Position numbers and translations under genes: made by a program | DNA from: Cyclobacteriaceae bacterium | Lineage (GTDB): Bacteria > Bacteroidota > Bacteroidia > Cytophagales > Cyclobacteriaceae | Direction: 5' to 3' | Assembly (NCBI GenBank): GCA_025455445.1 | Contig: JALOMN010000079.1 | Location: 1 to 7,001, forward strand | Length of the DNA stretch: 7,001 nucleotides | Part shown: positions 1 through 4,232 of the stretch, one piece after another | Layout of the letters: each line of letters opens with the position of its first letter | How positions within the stretch are numbered: the stretch's first letter is position 1 | Notes under the pieces: model-generated | What the model was told of the DNA's origin: nothing | Database searches by the model: none | The model's input: the letters and a program-made list of their open reading frames with translations, nothing else

Positions 1-162
1 AGGCTACCGAATAAAGATGAAAAAAAATAGCCAGTTTTAAAACTAAAATTACGGTGTCGGACAATTCAGATTGTACGGGTCGATATTCTTCTTATTCGTG
101 CGCTTTATACCTTTAGTCTGCTAACAACTTACAAGCAGCAGACTAGACTGCGAATGAAAATT
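1..162. other. Left-edge non-coding stretch
   Basis: No complete gene is visible here. In plus frame 1 the window opens with nine codons (RLPNKDEKK) and a TAG at 28-30. This could be the tail of a plus-strand gene that starts outside the window, but it is too short to judge. The minus strand has no ATG in this stretch. The rest is AT-rich and contains a 12-bp palindrome at 33-44 and the inverted repeat at 114-145, which is listed separately. Confidence 0.5.
114..145. terminator. 9-bp inverted repeat downstream of the exported-protein array
   Basis: TAGTCTGCT (114-122) and AGCAGACTA (137-145) are perfect reverse complements around a 14-nt loop. The repeat lies 18 bp past the stop codon of the last gene of the minus-strand array, where a transcription end would be expected. 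No U-run follows on either strand, so it is not a textbook intrinsic terminator. It could instead be a 3'-end-protecting hairpin or a protein site. Confidence 0.4.
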
Positions 163-726
163 CTACATTTCATTCCCAACTATTCTTACCTCAGTGATCG
201 TAGCAGTTCTACTTTTTAAGTTCTTTTCAACGATAAAAATATGCTTCAGTTGAACCCAGAAAGAAAGTGCTCCTTGTGGATCGTCAGGTTCTGGAATTAT
301 AATGTAGGTCGTATCTCTGTATTCCCAAGGCATCCTCTCCTTGTAATTTAGTTTTAAGAATTCATTCAACTGATCGAGGGTTACTACTGGAAACTTTCGA
401 AGGTCTTTGAGTTTAATAATCGCAGGCTCTACTCTATCATAGCCATCCTTAGTGAGCCCTTCAAACTCATGCGCTCTGATTTGATAAGAATCGGGTAAGG
501 TAATATTACGCTTAAGTATGGGGTGAAAAATACTCTTACCGTCTCGTTCATATTTGGAATAAATTCCGTTGGCGTAAACCTTTGTTATTCTTCCCGAGTA
601 ATTTAATTCTCTATAGATTTCTCCTTTATTAAAATACAAATACAACACAGTATCTGTCTTGGAAAGTTGCGAATAGCAGGTGCATGAAAAACCAAAAAGA
701 AAAATCAGAATAATAATTTGCCTCAT
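163..726 (-). CDS. Small exported protein of unknown function, array copy 1
   Basis: 187 aa. I do not recognise the family and assign no function. A hydrophobic signal peptide covers residues 1-19. The likely signal peptidase I site is CYS|Q, which leaves glutamine at +1 of the mature protein, a common pattern in Bacteroidota exported proteins. Features shared with the two genes upstream are TDTVLYLYF near residues 24-32, NYKER at 127-131, DPQG at 149-152, the segment LKHIFIVE around 160-167, and ITEV at 177-180. The mature part is predicted mixed alpha/beta with many Lys, Tyr and Glu and no membrane segment. It is the last of three tandem paralogs, 54 bp after copy 2, and is probably co-transcribed. 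A cysteine at 15 precedes the cleavage site, but its context (GFSC) is a poor lipobox. ATG start at 726; the paralog alignment begins at this same MR. Confidence 0.82.
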   Translation of the reverse strand: MRQIIILIFLFGFSCTCYSQLSKTDTVLYLYFNKGEIYRELNYSGRITKVYANGIYSKYERDGKSIFHPILKRNITLPDSYQIRAHEFEGLTKDGYDRVEPAIIKLKDLRKFPVVTLDQLNEFLKLNYKERMPWEYRDTTYIIIPEPDDPQGALSFWVQLKHIFIVEKNLKSRTATITEVRIVGNEM

Positions 727-780
727 CCCGCTTTTAATCTATGAAGAATTTCTAATGAATAAAATTGCTTAAAGAATAAA

Positions 781-1353
781 CTACTCAATTTGAATATCAA
801 AACGAACCTCCGTGATGGTGGCTGTCTTTTCCTTTTTATTTATCTCAACCATATAAATATGCTTTAATCTATCCCAATAGGAAATGCTTCCTAAAGGGTC
901 TGGAGGTGTTGGTTCGGTATAAATTTCCTTTGAGTCTAAATACTCCTCCGGCCTGCGCTCCTTGTAGTTGGATTTTAAAAACACGCTCAGCTCTTCAATC
1001 TCAACCACATTAATCTTTTTTAACTTTTTACAAGGGATGGTTATGGAACTGGCCTTATTTATTGATCTAAATGCAATTGGATAACCTCTATACAAATAAT
1101 AGTCATGAAACGAATAAAGGTTTTCCGGGTTAATGATTCTGTTCTCTGCTTTGCTGAATCCAGATGTATGTTCAATTTTAAAGTAAACACCATTGGAAAA
1201 AGACAACATCTGTGCCCCGTTAGAGATGTTAGTTACAGCAGGGCTTGAACCTTTATCAAAATACAAATACAATAGCGTATCAGATTTTAATACCTGAGCA
1301 TACCCTGTTGATAAAGTCGAGATTATAATTACCATTAAAAATACTTGCCGCAT
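781..1353 (-). CDS. Small exported protein of unknown function, array copy 2
   Basis: 190 aa, paralog of the genes on either side. The signal peptide spans residues 1-19 with cleavage predicted at GYA|Q, again placing Gln at +1. Conserved family elements are SDTLLYLYFDKG (24-35), SNGVYFKIE (53-61), NYKER (129-133), DPLG (152-155), LKHIYMVE (163-170) and TATITEV (177-183). The middle (about 62-110) is unlike copies 1 and 3: it lacks their ILKR...PD.Y and DGY segments and instead has a Tyr-rich stretch and a lone Cys at 108. The 5' part of the gene is very close to copy 3 at DNA level (56 of 66 bases by hand count, 1251-1316 against 1855-1920). Spacers are 57 bp to copy 3 and 54 bp to copy 1. 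No function can be assigned. Confidence 0.82.
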   Translation of the reverse strand: MRQVFLMVIIISTLSTGYAQVLKSDTLLYLYFDKGSSPAVTNISNGAQMLSFSNGVYFKIEHTSGFSKAENRIINPENLYSFHDYYLYRGYPIAFRSINKASSITIPCKKLKKINVVEIEELSVFLKSNYKERRPEEYLDSKEIYTEPTPPDPLGSISYWDRLKHIYMVEINKKEKTATITEVRFDIQIE

Positions 1354-1410
1354 ATTTTTTCAACTAATTCTATAGCTATTGACAAAGATCTCAAATGGGG
1401 ATTAGAGTAA

Positions 1411-1956
1411 CTATTCTAAATATGCTTTCAAATCCACCTCTGTCAATAAAGCACCTTTGCGTCTTTTAGTGGGTTCAAAAATATAAATATGCTTGATTTG
1501 ATTCCAAAAAGACAATGAACCTTGTGGGTCTCCTAAACTCGGAACTACAAGGTCATTATTTTTCATATATTCACTTGGCAACCGTTCCTTGTAATTTTTA
1601 CTTAAGAAGTCAAATAGTTCGTCCAGAGTAACAATCCGAATTCCTTTCAATTTTTTCTTTGAAATAAATACTGAATTCCTTCTGTTATATCCATCATAAG
1701 TCTTACCAATAAACTCATAAGCATTGATAAAATAATTATCAGGGGGAGATATTTTCCTTTTTAGAATTGTATGATATGCTGAATCTCGCTCATACTTTAG
1801 ATAAATATTATTGTGATATAATTTAACTTGAGGATTGACTAACTCAAACATTTCACCCTTATCAAAATAAATAAACAATACCGTATCAGTTTTTAATAAC
1901 TGAGCAGATCCTGTTGATGAAGACAATAATAAGAGGAACAAAAATACGTGCCGCAT
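1411..1956 (-). CDS. Small exported protein of unknown function, array copy 3 (first gene)
   Basis: 181 aa from the ATG at 1956. An in-frame ATG at 1983 would add nine residues, but that extension is charged, precedes the signal peptide, and has no counterpart in copies 1 and 2, which begin MRQ. Here the match is MRH at 1956. The signal peptide is residues 1-18, cleaved at GSA|Q (Gln at +1). Family elements are TDTVLFIYFDKG (23-34), IYLKYERD (51-58), NYKER (121-125), DPQG (143-146), IKHIYIFE (154-161) and LTEV (171-174). It shares the central ILKR, PD.Y and DGY segments with copy 1, not copy 2. It is the first gene of the probable three-gene transcript and is divergent from the carotenoid genes across 68 bp. 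Function unknown; export to the periplasm or cell surface is inferred only from the signal peptide. Confidence 0.82.
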   Translation of the reverse strand: MRHVFLFLLLLSSSTGSAQLLKTDTVLFIYFDKGEMFELVNPQVKLYHNNIYLKYERDSAYHTILKRKISPPDNYFINAYEFIGKTYDGYNRRNSVFISKKKLKGIRIVTLDELFDFLSKNYKERLPSEYMKNNDLVVPSLGDPQGSLSFWNQIKHIYIFEPTKRRKGALLTEVDLKAYLE

Positions 1957-1977
1957 ATATTTTCTAATAACAACAAT

Positions 1978-1994
1978 TTTCAACTTAATTGAAA
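1978..1994. promoter_or_regulatory. Perfect 6-bp dyad in the divergent spacer
   Basis: TTTCAA (1978-1983) and TTGAAA (1989-1994) form a perfect inverted repeat with a 5-bp centre. It lies between the divergent starts at 1956 and 2025, 22-38 bp from one and 31-47 bp from the other, so a bound dimeric regulator could affect both transcripts. I found no clean Bacteroidota-type promoter (TTG, spacer, TAnnTTTG) on either strand of this spacer. AT-rich DNA produces such dyads by chance fairly often. Confidence 0.3.
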
Positions 1995-2024
1995 CTATCA
2001 GGCCGTCTTGGTGTTAAAAGATCG

Positions 2025-2495
2025 ATGAAAATCTACAACCTTCAGCGCAAGCAATTTTTACCCATTTCACTCTCAGAAGCGTGGGAATTTTTCTCTAGCC
2101 CTAAAAATCTGTCTAAAATCACCCCCGAACACATGGGCTTTAAAATCCTCTACATTTCGGGAGGAGACAAAGCCTATGCCGGCCAGATAATCCGCTATCA
2201 TGTAAATGTGTTGCCAGGCATAAAAATGCATTGGGTGACAGAAATTACACAAGTGAAAGAACCACTCCATTTTATCGATGAACAGCGGTTTGGTCCGTAT
2301 TCGCTGTGGCACCATCAGCATCACTTTAAAGAAGTGCCCGGTGGCGTGGAAATGACCGATGAAGTGAATTATGCCATTCCTTTAGGAATTTTAGGTCGTT
2401 TGGCTCATTGGATTTTTGTAGGCCGCGAGGTAAATCGTATTTTTGACCATCGTTTTAAGGTGTTGGAAGAATATTTCAGGAAGGATAAAAAATAA
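2025..2495 (+). CDS. SRPBCC (START-like) family protein of the carotenoid cluster
   Basis: 156 aa, a full-length single-domain helix-grip protein of the SRPBCC/COG4276 type, often annotated as a cell division inhibitor or ligand-binding protein. Visible family hallmarks are the FFSSPKNLSKITP segment (22-34) followed by MGFKI, then HWVTEI (69-74) and DEQRFGPYSLWHHQHHF (85-101), the most conserved part, ending with the C-terminal IF.HRF..LEEYF helix. The fold makes a deep hydrophobic pocket. No catalytic residues are known for this group, and a role in binding a lipid or carotenoid is inference from the neighbours. Members of this family accompany crt genes in other Bacteroidota. Only 6 bp separate it from crtZ, indicating co-transcription. 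The ATG at 2025 is preferred over an in-frame TTG at 1989, which would add 12 non-family residues and lies inside the dyad. Confidence 0.88.
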   Translation: MKIYNLQRKQFLPISLSEAWEFFSSPKNLSKITPEHMGFKILYISGGDKAYAGQIIRYHVNVLPGIKMHWVTEITQVKEPLHFIDEQRFGPYSLWHHQHHFKEVPGGVEMTDEVNYAIPLGILGRLAHWIFVGREVNRIFDHRFKVLEEYFRKDKK

Positions 2496-2501
2496 CAACG
2501 T

Positions 2502-2996
2502 ATGGACTGGAAGGTAATTTTGATTTGCTCATTGATTACAGTGGGCACTTTTTTGTTTTGGGAAGCGGTGGCCTGGTTTTCACATAAATATATCATGCAT
2601 GGATTTTTGTGGAGCTGGCATAAGTCGCATCACACTGTGCACGACCACACTGTAGAAAAAAATGATTTGTTTGCCGTAGTGTTCAGCATCCCCTCCATTG
2701 CGCTATTCATCCTCTCTACCACTGTCTATCCAAGTCCTTACTTGTTCTCGGTAGCACTAGGAATTTTTTGTTACGGAGCTTTCTACATGATATTTCATGA
2801 CATCATTGTTCATCAGCGCATTAAATGGAGACCAGCCAACCGGAGCAAATACCTTCAGCGTATGATTCACGCACATTATATCCATCACGCCAAGCACACC
2901 AAAGAAAACTGCGAGGCCTTTGGGTTTTTGTATGCGCCTAAAAAGTTTGAACCTAAGAAGTTTTCTTTTAAAGACAAGAGACAGGAAACTCAGTAA
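2502..2996 (+). CDS. crtZ: Beta-carotene 3-hydroxylase CrtZ
   Basis: 164 aa, the normal size for bacterial CrtZ of the fatty acid hydroxylase superfamily, a membrane non-heme di-iron oxygenase. All four histidine clusters are present: H28-x4-H33 (HKYIMH), H40-x2-HH43-44 (HKSHH), H99-x4-H104 (HDIIVH) and H125-x2-HH128-129 (HYIHH). Hydrophobic segments near 4-25, 56-75 and 80-98 anchor it so that the His clusters face the cytoplasm. It adds hydroxyls to the beta-ionone rings of beta-carotene, giving beta-cryptoxanthin and then zeaxanthin. Its substrate would come from the cyclase encoded 45 bp downstream. It follows the SRPBCC gene by 6 bp. The C-terminal tail (from about 146) is Lys-rich and not conserved. 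No key residue is missing, so it should be active. Confidence 0.95.
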   Translation: MDWKVILICSLITVGTFLFWEAVAWFSHKYIMHGFLWSWHKSHHTVHDHTVEKNDLFAVVFSIPSIALFILSTTVYPSPYLFSVALGIFCYGAFYMIFHDIIVHQRIKWRPANRSKYLQRMIHAHYIHHAKHTKENCEAFGFLYAPKKFEPKKFSFKDKRQETQ

Positions 2997-3000
2997 GCGA

Positions 3001-3028
3001 AAAGCGGAAAGATTAAAGCGGAAAGATT
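3001..3028 (+). repeat. Perfect tandem duplication of a 14-bp unit
   Basis: AAAGCGGAAAGATT occurs twice back to back (3001-3014 and 3015-3028), just after the crtZ stop and before the GTG start of the cyclase gene. Each unit holds a purine-rich GGAAAG, which resembles a ribosome-binding core, but the nearer copy ends about 17 nt before the GTG, further than usual. The duplication makes up most of the 45-bp spacer. A slippage-prone repeat here could alter spacing and so coupling or translation of the downstream gene; that is inference. Confidence 0.85.
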
Positions 3029-3041
3029 AAAAATATTTTCA

Positions 3042-3755
3042 GTGAATCAGAAATACCTCTACCTCGCCATCGATTTCTTTTCGATACTGTTTCCGTTCAT
3101 TTTTTCATTTTATTCCAAACACAACTTCTCAAAAAAGTGGAAATACTTATGGCCTGCCATAACTATTACAGCATTATTTTTTATTGTATGGGATGAGTGG
3201 TTTACCCAAATGGGCGTGTGGGGTTTTAATCCGCGCTATCTTACTGGAATTCAAATAGGCTCGCTACCCATTGAAGAAATTCTTTTTTTTATCTGCATCC
3301 CCTATGCATGTGTTTTTACCTATGAAGCTGTAAATTATTTAGTGAAATGGAGAATGAGTGAGTTAACTCAAAATCTGATTACTGACATACTTATGTTTAG
3401 CATGTTTATTATGGGGATTGTGTTTTGGGGAAAATGGTACACTTCCGTAACATTTATTCTATTGGCTATCTTTTTACTCCTTCACCGAAGGGTGTGGAAA
3501 ACTGACTATGCCGGTAAGTTTTATTTTGCTTACCTGTTTATCCTTATTCCGTTTTTTATTGTGAATGGAATTCTCACAGGCACTGGCATTGAAGAAGAAG
3601 TTGTCTGGTATAACAATATGGAAAATCTTGGAATCCGAATGGGCACCATACCCATTGAGGATACTTTTTACGGAATGCTGATGTTATTCATGAGCATTTC
3701 TATTTTTGAGTATCTGCAAAAGAAAAAGGGACCTGCAAAGGCCCCTCTTTCATAG
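3042..3755 (+). CDS. crtYcd: Lycopene beta-cyclase, fusion (CrtYcd) type
   Basis: 237 aa integral membrane protein, with two tandem lycopene cyclase domains fused in one chain. The separate CrtYc and CrtYd subunits of actinobacteria are about half this size each. Domain 1 ends with the conserved SLPIEEILFF (74-83), preceded by WDEWFTQMGVWGFNP (50-64). Domain 2 ends with TIPIEDTFYG (202-211), preceded by a matching region at 177-201. The acidic PIEE and PIED motifs are the family signature. About seven hydrophobic segments are visible (near 4-22, 36-50, 79-97, 113-130, 134-148, 160-177 and 208-223). It should convert lycopene to beta-carotene, the CrtZ substrate. The GTG start at 3042 is chosen because MNQKYLYLAIDF aligns with the usual family N-terminus; there is no nearby ATG. 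The 3' end contains the hairpin at 3723-3750. Confidence 0.95.
   Translation: MNQKYLYLAIDFFSILFPFIFSFYSKHNFSKKWKYLWPAITITALFFIVWDEWFTQMGVWGFNPRYLTGIQIGSLPIEEILFFICIPYACVFTYEAVNYLVKWRMSELTQNLITDILMFSMFIMGIVFWGKWYTSVTFILLAIFLLLHRRVWKTDYAGKFYFAYLFILIPFFIVNGILTGTGIEEEVVWYNNMENLGIRMGTIPIEDTFYGMLMLFMSISIFEYLQKKKGPAKAPLS
3723..3750 (-). terminator. Terminator hairpin between convergent genes, favouring the minus strand
   Basis: On the minus strand the RNA reads GGGGCC, UUUGCA loop, GGUCCC, then UUUUUCUUUU. The six core pairs all form if one G-U is allowed, and flanking A/U pairs extend the stem to about 11 bp. This suits termination of the lysine-rich gene that ends at 3776. Read on the plus strand, the same stem has an A-C mismatch and a shorter T-run (TCTTTC), so it would be weaker for the cyclase operon. 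It lies inside the last codons of the cyclase gene. Confidence 0.5.
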
Positions 3756-3775
3756 GTTTAGGTTAGGTGTATCTT

Positions 3776-4153
3776 TCAGGCTGTTTCCAAAACAGGCTCT
3801 TCAAATTTAATTTCCTTTGATTTTGCTTCAGAAACTTTCTTAGGCTTTTCTTTCTTTACTTTCTTTTTCTCAGGGTTTGAAGCTTTTACTTTCTTTTTTG
3901 CTTTCTTCGTTGTCTTCTCGGTCTTTTCAGTCTTATCCGACTTCACTTTCTTTTTTACTTCTTCCTGAATTTTCTTCAATTCTTTTTTCATCTGCTCGGC
4001 AACCAGTTCGGCAATTTTCTTGGATGCCCTGGCAATTACCTTTTCCGTTTTCCTCTTTGATTTGGTAATGCCCAAAGCCTGCACTGTTTGATGCAATGAA
4101 TCTATAATAAGTAATCGGATTTCCTTTTTACTCTTCACAACTGATTTTTCCAT
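3776..4153 (-). CDS. Lysine-rich, probably nucleic-acid-binding protein
   Basis: 125 aa, 38 of them lysine by hand count (about 30%), so it is strongly basic. The N-terminal half (about 10-70) has a regular helical pattern with hydrophobic residues (IRLLIIDSLHQTVQALG, then VIARASKKIAELVAEQM) and could form a small helical or coiled domain. From about 66 it becomes a low-complexity tail rich in Lys, Glu, Thr, Val and Pro (TEKTEKTTKKAKKK, KKKVKKEKPKK), like the tails of histone H1-like bacterial proteins. An acidic end (EEPVLETA) closes it. No signal peptide, so cytoplasmic; DNA or RNA binding is inferred from charge. It could be a nucleoid protein or ribosome-associated factor, and homology to Hc1 cannot be claimed. 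It has its own upstream promoter candidate, ends 20 bp from the convergent cyclase gene, and starts 79 bp after the propeller gene ends. Confidence 0.85.
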   Translation of the reverse strand: MEKSVVKSKKEIRLLIIDSLHQTVQALGITKSKRKTEKVIARASKKIAELVAEQMKKELKKIQEEVKKKVKSDKTEKTEKTTKKAKKKVKASNPEKKKVKKEKPKKVSEAKSKEIKFEEPVLETA

Positions 4154-4173
4154 AGAATTAATAATTAGACATC

Positions 4174-4203
4174 CAAATTATCGGCTTCACATTAGATAAA
4201 CAA
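4174..4203 (-). promoter_or_regulatory. Bacteroidota-type promoter candidate for the lysine-rich gene
   Basis: Reading the minus strand there is TTG (4203-4201), 19 bases, then ATAATTTG (4181-4174). The Bacteroidota consensus is TTG, a spacer of about 17-23 bases, then TAnnTTTG, so the TTTG part and spacing match while the TA is changed to AT. Transcription would start roughly 15 nt before the ATG at 4153, leaving a short leader. It lies wholly in the 79-bp gap after the propeller gene, which suggests the lysine-rich gene is not only read through from upstream. Confidence 0.4.
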
Positions 4204-4232
4204 CCAGGAAACAAAAACTTAACATTGGAACC

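Noticed and set aside
33..44. Palindrome AGTTTTAAAACT
   Set aside because: All A/T apart from its outer pairs, in an AT-rich stretch with no gene start nearby; no evidence for function.
660..726. Lipoprotein reading of array copy 1 (Cys at residue 15)
   Set aside because: The context GFSC lacks a good lipobox, and the paralogs have no Cys there while all three share a signal peptidase I site ending before Gln.
727..745. Similarity of the leader of array copy 1 (AGATTAAAAGCGG) to the 14-bp repeat at 3001
   Set aside because: The match is only about 12 bases with one indel in purine-rich leader DNA and on the other strand; chance is a sufficient explanation.
1957..1983. N-terminal extension of array copy 3 from the ATG at 1983
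   Set aside because: The nine extra residues are charged, precede the signal peptide and have no counterpart in the other two copies; the start at 1956 aligns with theirs.
1989..2024. TTG start for the SRPBCC protein
   Set aside because: It would add 12 residues not seen in the family, directly after a stop codon and inside the dyad; the ATG at 2025 gives the usual N-terminus.
2073..2596. Minus-strand frames across the SRPBCC and crtZ genes
   Set aside because: Both overlap genes with clear family motifs on the plus strand and show no domain of their own.
3001..3028. CRISPR or regulatory array reading of the tandem repeat
   Set aside because: Only two contiguous 14-bp copies without spacers; a simple duplication.
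3877..4068. Plus-strand Ser/Leu/Phe-rich frame across the lysine-rich gene
   Set aside because: It is the direct complement of Lys and Glu codons and therefore an artefact of low complexity.
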